A DNA stretch of 64,000 bases from Palaemon carinicauda (GCF_036898095.1 NC_090767.1:26033654-26097653), one strand, 5' to 3'; positions 9,797 through 21,128 are shown, numbered from the stretch's first letter. Translations and numbers: made by a program. The notes: generated from the letters alone by a model not told the origin.

Positions 9797-11206
9797 CCTG
9801 TGGCGATCATACGCGTGGGCGCGTTGGTGAGCGTTCGCGCGCAGACGAAGGATCGCGCGGGCGCGTAGGGGAACGCTGGGGTGTAGGAGATCGCTGACGC
9901 GTAGGATGGCGCGCCGTGGCTGATGGTCTCGAAGGTGAAGTCTCGTGGGCGGGCTCAGGAGCTGGCTCGTGGGCGCGTATGCACTTAAGTGCGTGCTGGA
10001 GACTGGAGCGCAGGCGGTAGTTGACGCGTAGGGGAACGCTGGCGAGGCTAAGGAACAATGTCCTTGCCTGTGCCCAGATCCGAAGATCGTGGGCGCGCGG
10101 GCGAACGTTGGCGCGCTGGGCGCGTATCAGGAACTGGGCGTGCCGTAGAGCGCGGATGCGCCGGAGGCTGACGGCGCTCAGGAGACTGTTGACGCGCAGG
10201 ACTCGCAGCAGGGACTGAAGTGCGCATGCGCGCAAGTGAGCGCTGAGCAGGAGAGCGCTGGCGAGCAGGTGAAAGCTGGCGAGCAGGAGAGCGCTGGCGA
10301 ACAGGGGCGCGTTGGAGATCAGGAGAACGCTGGAGATCAGGAGAACGCTGGCGGTCAGGAGAGCGCTGGCGATCAGGAGAGCGCTGGCGAGGAGAGTCAG
10401 GAGACTCTACGGCAGGAGAGCGCCGACGAGCAGATGGGCGCTGGCCATCAGGAGAGCGGAGGCGCTTGCACGCTACTGAAGAGCGCGCAGGTGAAACCTG
10501 GCGCGGAAGGGCCTCACCCACATTGTGAGAGAGGCCCTTCTGCCCCGAAGGGACAGGTGCTTGCGTAGGCAAGGAAGATCTGGCAGGCGCAGGAGATCGC
10601 GAACGATCAGCAGAGAGGTCCAGAGGAGTTACTGCTACGGTCTGTTCCTGATGCTTCACAGGGGACGACGAGGATGACGACCCGAAGAGGAGGCGCCTCT
10701 TGACTCCCTTGTAAGGAGAAGGAAGGCCTCGGCGACAAAGAGGAGGGCGAGCCTTACGGCGAAGACGACCTCGTGGCAGGGTATCAGCATCGTCGGTCCT
10801 CCGAAGAGGAGTCTCTGTTAGTGCACTTCCCCCTACTCGCAGGAGAGACTGTTGGACCCAGCTTCCCCCTTGAAGGATTTTTGGAGGGGGAACCTGGGCC
10901 TTCAGCAGCAACACCAACAGTAGCAGCAGGGGTTTGACCCGACCCGTCGGACGCCTCTGTCACAACAACGTCGTCAATAGCCAGGGGATCTACCTCTGGT
11001 ATTACCGGCGACTGTTAGACAGCTGCCCTCAACTGGATCAGATCAAACAGGGCTTCCTTGGAGGGTGAGCCCTTAAGCCCCAAGGAAGCCCAAAGCTGGA
11101 AAAGATCATTATTAGACACAGTTTGGTCGTAATCTACAAAGCCGTCGCGCAAACCTCTCCCACTGGGAGGTAGGCCACTCCCAACATTCCATACACAGAT
11201 TATCAC
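9797..11206 (-). pseudogene. DIRS-A gag segment in inverted orientation
   Basis: Reading on -, it starts with GSGLPPSGRGLRDG, the same DNA block as GSGLPPSGRGFRDD at 39.2 kb, and continues with GLKGSPSKEALFDLIQLRAA (homologous to GLTGSPSKEVLLNYIRLGAA at 38.87 kb). After an internal stop the long frame at 10917-10048 follows. It is proline/serine/arginine-rich, with runs of a six-residue unit like RQRSPD, encoded by 18-bp units at about 10240-10400. It is one gag region turned around within its own element. The RS/SP-rich stretch is low complexity, so only the N-terminal match gives identity. Confidence 0.75.
10236..10470. repeat. 18-bp-type minisatellite in DIRS-A gag
   Basis: Imperfect repeats of a unit like GAGAGCGCTGGCGATCAG leave long open frames on both strands; on the gag (-) strand they give Arg-Gln-Arg-Ser-Pro-x repeats. 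The 24-bp array at 37.4-37.9 kb occupies the same gag region but has a different unit. Confidence 0.75.
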
Positions 11207-11229
11207 TACGTAAGAATAGTTCTAAGAGA

Positions 11230-11440
11230 GACCGTTCTTTGAGGGAAGGAAGGCTCCAAGGACTCTTTTTCCATTGCCCGAACCTCCTCCGAAGCTCCCA
11301 CTCGTTCGGTCTCTCGTGAGAGGCCGCCGAGTGGTAGCGTAGGCCCTTCTTTTGTTTCCCGAACTCGGTGTGTGGGAGAGGGCGTTGCTTCCCATACCGA
11401 GGCAGCTCCCCCTCCTCCTCAGGGGGAGGATATTATTGAT
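11230..11440 (+). pseudogene. DIRS-A gag segment, forward
   Basis: In one + frame this reads RTSSEAPTRSVSRERPPSG and ends PPPPQGEDI, clearly the same as QTSSEAPTRSVSFERPSSG and PLPPGEDI on the - strand at 39.05-38.90 kb. It is therefore DIRS-A gag in the opposite orientation to the preceding inverted block. The similarity ends at about 11436. Confidence 0.75.
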
Positions 11441-11444
11441 TTTT

Positions 11445-12197
11445 GGGAAGTTGGAGGCTGATATTGCCGGACGTCAGTTCGGCGAGGACCTCCCTAAGCT
11501 GTCTGACTTTCTTTTGCGGAGAGAGCTCGATACAAAAGAAAGACTGGCTGCCTCAATGTCTCTTCAGACTACTCTTGAGACGATGGCAAGTGACCCCAAG
11601 GTCCATGAAATGTTCATGGTAGTGGCCAAGACTCATCTGGCCACAGTGACGAAGGACCTTTATAGCTTCGTCAGAGCGAGGAGAGCTTGTAGGGAGTTCG
11701 TGTTCACCTCGGCTACGGTGAGGCACGAGCCAAGGAAACTAATCTCCTCCAACATTTGAGGCAAAGACCTTTTCCCTACCGATTTGGTCAAAGAAGTTGT
11801 TGATAAGGCCGCCACGGAGAATAGAAACCTTCTCCAGAAGTGGGGCCTGGCTATCAAAAGAAAGTCTTCCCCGGATGAGGGTCCTCAACCAAAGAGGAAG
11901 ACTATGAGGACTAGGCTACCGTCTCGGCCAGCCAAGCCTCTTAGACAGCAACTGCAATTGCCATTGCCTTCAGTGCCCCAGATGGTGGCACAAACCCCGA
12001 CCACATTCCAGTGGGTACCCCAGGCCGTGTCGACACAGTCCACGGCATTCACCCCAACGTTCGAAGGGCAGTCTACTTCCTTTCGAGCAAAGCCTAGAGG
12101 AGCAGCCAGAGGCTCGTCTAGGCGCCCCTCAAGGGGAAGGGGATTCAGGGGTGGTCGCGGTCGGGGAGGCAAGACCTCAGGACGGCAGTCCAAGTGA
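11445..12197 (+). pseudogene. DIRS-B1 gag, C-terminal part with one stop
   Basis: One frame runs through 11445-12197 with a single TGA at 11757-11759, where B2 has tryptophan (APIWGPDLFP), so it is a TGG-to-TGA nonsense change. Recognisable blocks shared with B2 gag are QFGEDLPKLSDFLLRRELD, SFVRARRACREFVF, RHEPRKLI and KWGLAIKRKS. The tail is Arg/Gly-rich (RGRGFRGGRGRGGKTSG), a plausible RNA-binding end. The last ~46 bases overlap the open RT frame in another phase. The N-terminal half is missing at the chimeric junction. Confidence 0.78.
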
Positions 12198-12199
12198 GA

Positions 12200-13116
12200 T
12201 GATGCCGGTAGGAGGGAGACATCAGAATTTTCGGGATCGGTGGACCTTCGATCCCTGGGCCCACAGCCTACTCAAGAACGGACTGGGCTGGAGCTGGTAC
12301 AGCACTCCACCCCCGTGCCCTCGGTTTTTCCAACACTCCAACCCCGTTCTGGAGGAGTACGTTCAAGAACTGTTGGAGAAAAAAGTGATCCGAAGGGTGA
12401 AGTCCATCAAATTCCAAGGGAGGCTGTTTTGTGTTCCCAAGAAAGACTCGGAAAAGCTCAGAGTCATTCTGGACTTGTCGCCACTCAACAAGTTCATAGT
12501 GAATTGCAAATTCAAGATGCTAACACTGCAACACATAAGGACCTTACTGCCCAAGAGGGCATATTCCGTCTCCATAGACTTGTCAGACGCCTATTGGCAC
12601 GTTCCAATCAACTGTCGACTCTCCCCCTACCTAGGGTTCAAGCTACAACGAAGACTATACGCCTTCAGAGCCATGCCATTCGGGCTAAATATAGCCCCAA
12701 GGATTTTCACGAAGCTTGCGAGCGTAGCTCTCAAACAATTACGCCTAAAGGGAATTCAGGTAGTAGCCTACCTGGACGACTGGCTGGTGTGGGCAGCATC
12801 CGAGACAGAATGCTTGCAAGCTTCCAGTCAAGTGATCCAGTTCCTAGAGTATCCAGACTTCAAGATCAACAGAAAAAAGTCTCGACTTTCTCCATCTCAA
12901 AAGTTCCAGTGGCTGGGAATCCACTGGGACCTAATGTCACACCGTTTCTCCATCCCGGCGAAGAAAAGGAAGGAGATAGCGGGTTCTGTCAAGAGACTTC
13001 TAGATTCCGAAAGGATATCAAGACGCGAACAGGAGAGGGTACTGGGTTCTCTCCAGTTTGCTTCGGTGACAGACCCAGTGCTAAGAGCACAGCTAAAGGA
13101 TGCAACCGGAGTTTGA
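12200..13116 (+). CDS. DIRS-B1 reverse transcriptase
   Basis: An open frame (from 12151, RT-like from about 12200) encodes a DIRS RT: FQGRLFCVPKKDSEKLRVIL in the fingers, SIDLSDAYWHVPI with the first catalytic aspartate, MPFGLNIAPRIFTKLA, and the active-site motif AYLDDWLVW with both aspartates. The thumb follows (SQKFQWLGIHWDL). It stops at 13116, before the RNase H aspartate, which lies in another frame, so the polyprotein carries at least one frameshift between RT and RNase H. All RT catalytic residues that I can check are present. Confidence 0.85.
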
Positions 13117-13219
13117 AGAAGTTATGCATCAAACGCGCGAAGAGATCTGAGAAGACCAGTTCCGCTTCGGCTACGTACTCTTCTCAGGCCTTGGTCCCAA
13201 GCCAGACATCTAAAGAAGT

Positions 13220-14037
13220 CGGTTCTTCTTCAGCCACCTCCCCCGTCGGTGACGATTCACTCAGACGCCTCGAAGGAGGGATGGGGAGGTCACTCTCATC
13301 GGAAAAAAGTCCAGGGGACTTGGTCCTAGCTATTCAAGACCTTTCACATAAACTTTCTAGAAGCTATGGCAGTGCTCCTTACCTTAAAGAAAGTCTCCCC
13401 GCGTCACTCGATCCACATAAGGTTGGTGATGGACAGCGAGGTAGTTGTGAGATGCTTGAATCGACAAGGATCGAGGTCACCACCTCTCAACCAGGTGATG
13501 TTGGCCATCTTCCGATTGGCGGAAAAGAAGAAGTGGTACCTGTCGGCAGTTCACCTTCAAGGAGTCCGCAATGTGACAGCGGACGCTCTATCCAGGTTCA
13601 TACCGATAGAGTCGGAATGGTCCTTAGACGCAGGATCATTCTCCTTCATTCTGAATCAAGTCCCAGAACTGCAGATAGACCTCTTTGCGACGAAAGACAA
13701 CAAGAAGTTGCCCCTGTACGTGTCCCCGTACGAGGACCCCTTAGCGGAAGCAGTGGACGCGATGTCCTTCGACTGGAACAGATGGTCCAGGATTTATCTG
13801 TTCCCTCCTCACAACCTTCTGTTGAGGGTCCTCAACAAACTGAGATCCTTCAAGGGGGTAGCGGCAATAGTGGCCCACAAGTGGCCGAACAGCGTGTGGT
13901 TCCCCTTGGCATTGGAACTACGGCTGAAGTTTGTACCGCTACCAGATCCAGTTCTGACCCAGCGAGTCCAGAAGTCGACTGTCTGCGCTTCATTACAGAA
14001 AACCCGGACCCTGCAGCTCATGATTTTCTCTCCCTAG
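13220..14037 (+). pseudogene. DIRS-B1 RNase H and methyltransferase-like region
   Basis: The first RNase H aspartate lies in IHSDASKEGWGGH (about 13253), in a different frame from the main piece. The main frame at 13366-14037 starts at the conserved glutamate region (EAMAVLLTLKK) and has VMDSEVVVRCL and TADALSR with further catalytic acids. After that come LQIDLFATKDNKKLPLYVSP and YLFPPHNLL, the methyltransferase-like block shared by all DIRS copies here. A long open frame in another phase (12240-14264) is a shadow. One or two small indels separate the pieces. Confidence 0.82.
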
Positions 14038-14059
14038 CGGTGAGAAAGCGTTTCGGGAT

Positions 14060-14998
14060 TTCGAAAGCCAGCATAGACTTCCTAGAGGAATATAAGTGCA
14101 AATCTACTAAAGGCAATATGAGTCATCTTGGAGAAAATGGGTGGCCTTTGTCAAGGCGAAGAATCCGCAGGAGATCTCGACAGACTTCTGCTTATCTTTC
14201 TTCATCCACCTCCATGGTCAAGGGTTGGCAGCTAACACGATTTCGGCGTGTAAGTCTGCTTTGACAAGACCCATTCTATATGCCTTCCAGGTCGACCTCG
14301 GTAACGAGATCTTTAATAAAGTTCCGAAAGCCTGCGCTAGGCTCAGACCTTCAGCACCTCCAAAGCCCATTTCATGGTCTTTAGACAAAGTTCTTCATTT
14401 CGCTTCTCTGTTGAGCAATAAGGAGTGTGCGTTAAAGGATTTGACACAAAAAGTTATTTTCCTATTTGCACTCGCGTCCGGGGCCAGGGTTAGTGAGATT
14501 GTAGCCCTCTCGAGAGAGGCAGGTCGTGTTCAGTTCCTGGATGGGGGAGAACTGAACCTGTTTCCGGATCCTACGTTTCTCGCCAAGAATGAGTTACCCA
14601 CCAACAGGTGGGGTCCCTGGAGAATCTGCCCTCTGAAAGAAGATGCATCTCTATGTCTGGTAGAATGCCTAAAGGTCTATCTTCGTAGAACTTCAGACTT
14701 CAAGGGTGGTCAACTATTCAGGGGAGAAACATCAGGCTCAAATTTATCTCTGAATCAACTCAGAGCGAAAATCACATATTTTATTCGCAGAGCGGATCCT
14801 GACAGTACACCCGCAGGTCACGATCCGAGGAAAGTTGCCTCATCCTTAAATTTCTTTAATTGTATGGATTTTGAACATCTCCGTTCATACACTGGCTGGA
14901 AGTCTTCCAGAGTGTTCTTTCGCCACTATGCGAAGCAAGTAGAGGAACTGAAGAGATCTGTGGTAGCAGTGGGTCGCGTCGTTAACCCTACTGTTTAA
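14060..14998 (+). pseudogene. DIRS-B1 tyrosine recombinase, nearly intact
   Basis: The open frame at 14141-14998 carries a full YR catalytic domain: arginine in LASGARVSEI, the H-x-x-R box HDPRKVASS, tryptophan in TGWKSSRVF and the nucleophile tyrosine in FRHYAKQ. The start of the core-binding domain lies upstream in another frame and is joined by a one-base frameshift near 14113 (STKG versus the expected STKRQYE pattern). If that frameshift were sequencing error, this would be the best candidate in the window for an active DIRS recombinase. Confidence 0.85.
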
Positions 14999-15307
14999 CT
15001 CTGCGAGGAACAGTGGTTTTAATTGGGACGATTAATTCCAGGGTGAGTGTGTAGTTACTTACGGTACTACAAACTAAGTGAGGGCACTGAGTTGCCCACG
15101 TAGACTGTTCCATTTCCAAAGGTGAACCTAGCATAAGTGCAGACATGTGTGCCGAGCGTTTTCTAACGCTAATGTGATTGATGTGTAATACAGACTTTTA
15201 TGACTTTGATACCTCGGTATCTTAAAAGTGGCAATAATGTTTTTTCTTCCAGATAAACAAGTTCTGTTTACTATCATACTTATGCTTAAAGTTTTGGGTT
15301 ATCCTCT

Positions 15308-15310
<3 letters not shown>

Positions 15311-15389
<79 letters not shown>
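15311..15389. repeat. (TA)n, left of Tigger-1
   Basis: About 40 TA units up to the left end of Tigger-1. With the array right of the element (19356-19452) it forms one (TA)n tract split by the insertion. Confidence 0.95.
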
Positions 15390-15392
<3 letters not shown>

Positions 15393-16047
15393 TGAACCCT
15401 CGTTTATCGCGGTAGATAGGTTCCAGACGCGGGCGCGATAGGTGAAAATCCGCGAAGTAGTGACATCATATTTACCTATTTATTTAACATGTATATTCGG
15501 ACTTTTAAAACCTTCCCTTGTACGTATTACTGTTAACAAACCACCCTTTAATGTACAGAACACTTAATGCATGTACTACAGCACCCTAAACTAAAACAGG
15601 CACAAATATTAAAGGCGATTTTATATCATGCTTTTCCTAAACACCTAAAAAGCACGATAAAAAATGGCAACCAATGTTTTGTTTACGTTCATCTCTGATC
15701 ATAATGTGTACAGTACACATATATGTATAGGTTAGTTTTTGCATCGATTATATTGATTATACAGTACTGTACTGTATGTTGATTTGTTTATTACCAATGT
15801 TTTAGTTTACGTATTTTTCTTAGGACTTCCAAATGAAATGTTTTTCTTTATGACGCCGCCTGAAACGACGGCGTGTACGCTCAGTAAACAACCACGCTCA
15901 GAACAAACAAGGCATTTAACGCGCATGATGATAGTGATAAATAATGATACAGTACATACAGTATTTACAGTAAAAGCATTTACAAAATATGTTACCTTAC
16001 AAATATAAATTATACAGTATTGTACGTAGCAAAGCAGGAAAACAATT

Positions 16048-16050
<3 letters not shown>

Positions 16051-16136
<86 letters not shown>
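16051..16136. repeat. (GA)n
   Basis: About 43 uninterrupted GA units in the transposase 3' flank of Tigger-1. Confidence 0.97.
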
Positions 16137-16140
<4 letters not shown>

Positions 16141-16273
16141 TTTACGTACGTAAATGTAAATTTTAAACAAAAAAAATATGATAGGTTACAACATGTAGAC
16201 TTTTAAAACCTTCCCTTTAACTTAATGCATACAGTACGTACATTACTAAACTATAAAACAGGCAGTAAGAATA

Positions 16274-18295
16274 TTAAAGTAAAAAATAAAGATTGTTACT
16301 GTACTCACCACGAAAGAAGTTGAAGAAAAACTTGAATGGTGATGGCGATGAATTTGCTGCACAGTAGAAATGATGATGATGAAGCTGATGATGTGTTCTA
16401 CTGTGCAGCCAATGATAGTATTTTACGTCTTCAGACGGAGGTGTCTTTTCCTGGGACACCTCTTCAACTTCTTCCTGGGAAACTTCAATTTCTTCCGAAG
16501 GCGTACTAGCAGGAGGAACTGGCTCTTTTTTGCGAGGCTGGAAGAACATTGTGATCGGAAGTTGTTGCCGCTGCTTCTTTTTTCGATCCAAGAGCATTTT
16601 GTAGGGAGTCATTATGTCATCAACCTTGTTGCAGAATTGCATCGAGCGAACCATATCCTCGTCCCACTCTTGCAACATTTCTTTCAACTCCTTCGCGTGG
16701 TTGCAGGCCTTGGCAAGCCGTTCTAATGTTAAGCCTGTTTCTTCGACATTTTCTTGGGTCTCTTCCTGGGTATCACTCTCTTCCTCACTTGCCGATTTCG
16801 TCAGGTCTTCGAGGTCTGCGTCAGTTAGGGGCTGGGAATGGCAGTCCAACAACTCGTCGACGTCTTCAGTCGTCATGTCGCCAAACCCGTCACCTCCAAT
16901 TATGGCAGCCAACTGCACAGATTTCCGTATTGCAGAGTGTTGGATTTCCGACGGAGTAAATCCCTTGTTATCGTAAACAATATCGGGCCACAACTTCTTC
17001 CAGCTCGCATTCACGGTTGCAGGTTTCATCTCTTGAAGTGCCTTCTGAATATTCTGCAGGCACGTGGCTATGGTGTACTGCCGCCAGTACGCCTTCAAGT
17101 TAAAATCTTCATCCTCGTCATCTTGGGCAGCATCCACACACGCAACGAGGTCCGCCAAGGTATTCTTCGTGCAGAGGGCCTTGAACACCCTGATAACCCC
17201 CTGGTCCATCGGTTGAATTAATGACGTGGTGTTGGGTGGCAGGAACTCAACCTGAATGCCCTCATGCAACAGGTCAGTTGCGTGTCCACCAGTGTTATCC
17301 ATAAGGAGAAGGATCTTGAATGGCAAGCCCTTCTCTAAGAGATATTTACTGACTTGCGGGATAAAATACTGGTGGAACCAGTTGGAGGTCAGCATCTTCG
17401 TAATCCATGCTTTTTGATTATGCATCCAGTACACGGGAAGGAGATTCTTATTTTTATTTTTCAAAGCGCGAGGATTTTTCGACTTATAAATAAGCCCCGG
17501 CTTTAACAAAAATCCAGCAGCATACCCACTCATCACGAGGGTAACGCGATCCTTGAATGCCTTAAAGCCAGAGGCTTTGGCTTCCTCTTTGAACAGGAAA
17601 GTTCGCGACGGCATTCTCTTCCAAAACAAGCCAGTCTCATCCATATTAAAGACTTGTTCCGGCTTGTATCCACCTTCGGCGATAATATTCTTGAACGTCT
17701 GGTTCACGTAAGTTTCAGCAGCGGCAGTGTCAGCGGAAGCAGACTCCCCATGCAGGGAAACGCTTTTCAGGGCGAAGCGTTTCTGAAACTTCGCGAACCA
17801 TCCTTTGCTTGCGGAAAAACGTTTCTGAGGCTGGGAATCAGTGGATGTCCCTGGTTGAGGATCATCTGCATCATCATCATCTTCAGCATGGTTGCCGTCG
17901 TCGTCTTTAGGTTCCTTTGCAGCAAAATTCTCATATAAACTCAAAGCCTTTGTTTGGATGGTGTTCGTATCCAACGCTATGTTCTTCTTCCGGCAGTCGG
18001 CAATCCACACAGCTAAAGCACCTTCCATGCGTACGATCGTTTTATTACGCGTTGTAACGACTCGCTTCGCTGATCTGCTAAAGGTGATTGCAGCCGTCTT
18101 TCTAATGTTCGCCTCGTCCTTTTTGATATAGCGAACGGTGGATTCGTTGATGCCAAAATGGCGGCCGGCGGCCGCGTAACTTCTACCATCTTTTAATATG
18201 TCGAGAAGCGTAACCTTCTCAGCTATCGTCATCATCCTTCGGTGGCGTTTAGGCTCACTACCAGCCTTAAGAGAAGCAGAACGCTTGGGAGCCAT
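16274..18295 (-). CDS. Tigger-1 transposase (673 aa)
   Basis: An uninterrupted 673-residue frame starting at ATG (18293-18295). The domains in order are a basic N-terminus, a CENP-B/psq-type helix-turn-helix at about 21-66 (AAGRHFGINESTVRYI), a second CENP-B-type DNA-binding domain at about 85-185 (SKGWFAKFQKRF), and a DDE core at about 210-400 with D219 (NMDETGLFW), D333 (LLMDNTGGH) and D364 (QPMDQG). This DDD triad is usual for pogo/Tigger. An acidic, glutamate-rich C-terminus follows (about 500-640). It would cut and paste the element at TA sites in the nucleus. No lesion is visible, so it may be recently active. The last ~45 residues are low complexity and the true end could lie earlier. 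Confidence 0.95.
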   Translation of the reverse strand: MAPKRSASLKAGSEPKRHRRMMTIAEKVTLLDILKDGRSYAAAGRHFGINESTVRYIKKDEANIRKTAAITFSRSAKRVVTTRNKTIVRMEGALAVWIADCRKKNIALDTNTIQTKALSLYENFAAKEPKDDDGNHAEDDDDADDPQPGTSTDSQPQKRFSASKGWFAKFQKRFALKSVSLHGESASADTAAAETYVNQTFKNIIAEGGYKPEQVFNMDETGLFWKRMPSRTFLFKEEAKASGFKAFKDRVTLVMSGYAAGFLLKPGLIYKSKNPRALKNKNKNLLPVYWMHNQKAWITKMLTSNWFHQYFIPQVSKYLLEKGLPFKILLLMDNTGGHATDLLHEGIQVEFLPPNTTSLIQPMDQGVIRVFKALCTKNTLADLVACVDAAQDDEDEDFNLKAYWRQYTIATCLQNIQKALQEMKPATVNASWKKLWPDIVYDNKGFTPSEIQHSAIRKSVQLAAIIGGDGFGDMTTEDVDELLDCHSQPLTDADLEDLTKSASEEESDTQEETQENVEETGLTLERLAKACNHAKELKEMLQEWDEDMVRSMQFCNKVDDIMTPYKMLLDRKKKQRQQLPITMFFQPRKKEPVPPASTPSEEIEVSQEEVEEVSQEKTPPSEDVKYYHWLHSRTHHQLHHHHFYCAANSSPSPFKFFFNFFRGEYSNNLYFLL

Positions 18296-18473
18296 TACAG
18301 TAGGATTTACGTACAGTACTGTAACAAAAAGTTCAACTTAAAAAGGTCGCACACAGCACAGATTAAACTTCACAAACTTAAGAACGTCTACTCAGCGATA
18401 CGCGGTAACAGAGAGTGAACGATCCAGCCCCGCGAGAACTTTGATGCTGCGGGTAGAAGATGCGGGCAAAACA

Positions 18474-18537
18474 CCAATCACAGGCTAGATAACAAAACTT
18501 GAGTTCTGATTCGTCATCTATCAGCGCTTGAACCAAT
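18474..18537 (-). promoter_or_regulatory. Paired CCAAT boxes upstream of Tigger-1 transposase
   Basis: CCAAT at 18474-18478 and 18533-18537 (both ACCAATCAC on +, so ATTGG in the gene's sense) lie about 180-240 bp before the transposase ATG. The same pair in the same sense orientation occurs in Tigger-2 and in the deleted relative at 58.5 kb. NF-Y-type promoter elements are a reasonable reading, not shown. Confidence 0.45.
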
Positions 18538-18636
18538 CACAACCCGTCTTACAGTACTATGATGCGTTGGTTACCTACTCATAGAAGATGTCCCGCGCAT
18601 ACTGAACGTACGTAGATTAAGTACAATACCGTAATA

Positions 18637-18787
18637 CAGTAATAATAAATAATGATAATAATACTGTACAGTAATAATAATAATAATAATGATAATAATA
18701 ATAATAATAATAATGATAATAATAATAACAATAATAATTTTATTAACAACAACAATAATAATAATAATAATAACAATAATAATAATA
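18637..18787. repeat. (TAA)n, imperfect
   Basis: About 150 bp of AAT/TAA triplets with occasional GAT and CAA. Open frames across it are meaningless. Confidence 0.95.
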
Positions 18788-18811
18788 CACACTTTACGTA
18801 CGCTATTTTAC

Positions 18812-18813
<2 letters not shown>

Positions 18814-18888
<75 letters not shown>
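18814..18888. repeat. (CT)n
   Basis: About 37 CT units within the Tigger-1 right part. Confidence 0.97.
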
Positions 18889-18894
<6 letters not shown>

Positions 18895-19355
18895 TTATTC
18901 GAAATGTGATTTTTGCAACAAAGAATATTATTGGATGCAGTACTGTACTACGTACGTATACATACAAAAGATTCATGGAAAAGAAGCACATCCATTACAG
19001 TACACACCATTCTAATATGGTATGACTGCATCTGATTTGCGTTTCATGTTCGATTTAATTTTACTACGTACTGAATTATCGTATGATCACATTCTCTTTT
19101 CGTGTTTTATTTCTTTCTGTGCTGAATTATATATCATATGTAATGCAATGAACAATCAGTAAGAGCAGATATTACTAATTACAGTATTAATGGAATTACA
19201 GGTAACAAAATATCGTATTTGGGGGTCTTCAGATTTCGCGGTATTTTCGAATTTTCCGGAAAATCCGCGATATGTATATATATATGGGTTATGGAAAAAC
19301 CCCGCGAAGTGGTGAATCCGCGATTGTCGAACCGCGAAGTAGCGAGGGTTCACTG

Positions 19356-20036
<681 letters not shown>

Positions 20037-20588
20037 TACTTCCATCAGGACGACATGGCTTGAGCCCAAAAAACGGATTTTGAGCGAAGCGAAAAATCTA
20101 TTTTTGGGTGAGATGGCCATGTCGTCCTGATGGACCCGCCCTTCCCTTTCTATGAAAGGGCTGTAGGACCCCTCCCTACATACAGTATCTGTAGCACCTC
20201 GTGTACGCTACAATGAATACAGATGGCGCCAGGATTGGCGCCAGGCACGCTTACGAAACTGGAGAAGAGGGAGCCTTGGGAGCGGCTCCCCCTTTTTCTT
20301 TCCCGTTTTCGTTTCTTGCCAATTGACCCCTCGATGTGTTATCTCTGTTTGGGGTGCAGATTGCCATGTGGCGTGTCAAGAATACGTCCTCTGATATGTC
20401 GCGATATCCCTTTCATTAGGGTTATTCGCTCCAGGAGTTAGAATTCTGGGTACCTTAAGGTAAATTCTCTGGGAATATCGCCGTAGTTGTAATATACCCT
20501 AGGAAGCTACCCTATAGGAACTTCCATCAGGACGACATGGCCATCTCACCCAAAAATAGATTTTTCGCTTCGCTCAAAATCCGTTTTA
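20037..20588 (+). repeat. DIRS-B1 ICR and 3' terminal repeat
   Basis: The block at 20037-20150 has two arms with a shared core, CTTCCATCAGGACGACATGG and CCATGTCGTCCTGATGGA, around TTTTGAGCGAAGCGAAAAAT. Its second half is the reverse complement of the element's end at about 20523-20586 (CATGGCCATCTCACCC ... CTCAAAATCCG). Its first half gives the predicted but absent 5' start. This is the DIRS ICR arrangement and fixes the 3' end near 20586. Confidence 0.82.
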
Positions 20589-20700
20589 TTTTAATGCTGT
20601 TACTTATCTTAGAATAAATTATTTTTCTTCGCTTCCTTTCCTCACTGGGCTATTTTCCCTGTTGGAGCCCCTGGGCTCATAGCTTAATAATAATAATATG
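20589..20700. repeat. Interspersed (ATT)n-tailed repeat, fragment
   Basis: TTTCCTCACTGGGCTATTTT...GTTGGAGCCCCTGGGC followed by TAATAATAAT. The same family occurs (reversed) at 24841-25430 and (same sense) at 49255-49620. B1's 3' end was inserted into this repeat. Confidence 0.75.
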
Positions 20701-20814
20701 AAACGACAAAGTGGAGTGAGCAACGAGGAACCTGGTTATTGTTGTAGTTGTAAATATGAGTATTGAAAAATACTTTTGAAATATTTTTTGGGGGAAATGA
20801 GTTTTCTAAATTGG

Positions 20815-20818
<4 letters not shown>

Positions 20819-20890
<72 letters not shown>
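20819..20890. repeat. (CT)n
   Basis: About 36 CT units. Confidence 0.97.
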
Positions 20891-20891
<1 letters not shown>

Positions 20892-20940
20892 ATGTAATGA
20901 TAGATAAAATTATTAGAATATTAATTTATTTCCTTTTTCA

Positions 20941-21128
20941 GATGTTGAACCCAGAGACCACAAGACACGCCAAAGGTTTAAAGGCATCTCATGAATGGCA
21001 GATGAAAGGGACAGTGACAGTGTCCTTAAGACTAACCATATATACACATGACCAGCACCCAAGGCCCCTCTCCACCCAAGCTAAGACCAGGGAGGGCCAG
21101 GCAATGGCTGCTGATTACCCAGTAGGTA
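20941..21128. repeat. Fragment of the SINE family, reverse
   Basis: GGTTTAAAGGCATCTCATGAATGGCAG...GCCAGGCAATGGCTGCTGAT is the reverse complement of the body of the SINE at 21921-22215. The open frame across it (60-78 codons) is not a gene. Confidence 0.7.

Larger units (their letters stand above)
9363..11440 (+). mobile_element. DIRS-A 5' part, rearranged (joined to DIRS-B)
   Basis: It begins with the DIRS-A 5' terminal repeat (TTGTTCCGTAACC...) and runs into the gag N-terminus at 9668. From about 9790 to 11210 the gag sequence is inverted (reads on -). From about 11230 gag-like sequence resumes on +. DIRS-A homology stops near 11436 and DIRS-B gag begins near 11456. No DIRS-A RT, YR or 3' end follows. 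Confidence 0.8.
15390..19355 (-). mobile_element. Tigger-1, pogo/Tigger-type DNA transposon, full length
   Basis: A 3,966-bp element bounded by inverted ends CAGTGAACCCTCG (15390) and CGAGGGTTCACTG (ending 19355), each next to a TA target dinucleotide. It carries one long transposase gene on the - strand (16274-18295). Inside lie (GA)n, (TAA)n and (CT)n arrays. Both ends contain several copies of a CGCGAAGT/CGCGGATT-type sub-repeat, typical of Tigger termini. It is nested in the 3' region of DIRS-B1 and therefore younger than B1. Confidence 0.95.

Noticed and set aside
12240..14264. 674-codon open frame
   Set aside because: It is a shadow of the RT, RNase H and YR genes of DIRS-B1 in another phase; it has no domain of its own except a short YR N-terminal piece near its end.
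16370..17938. Several + strand frames of 76-127 codons
   Set aside because: Antisense shadows of the Tigger-1 transposase.
18571..19015. Isoleucine, asparagine or serine-leucine-rich frames
   Set aside because: Translations of (TAA)n and (CT)n arrays.
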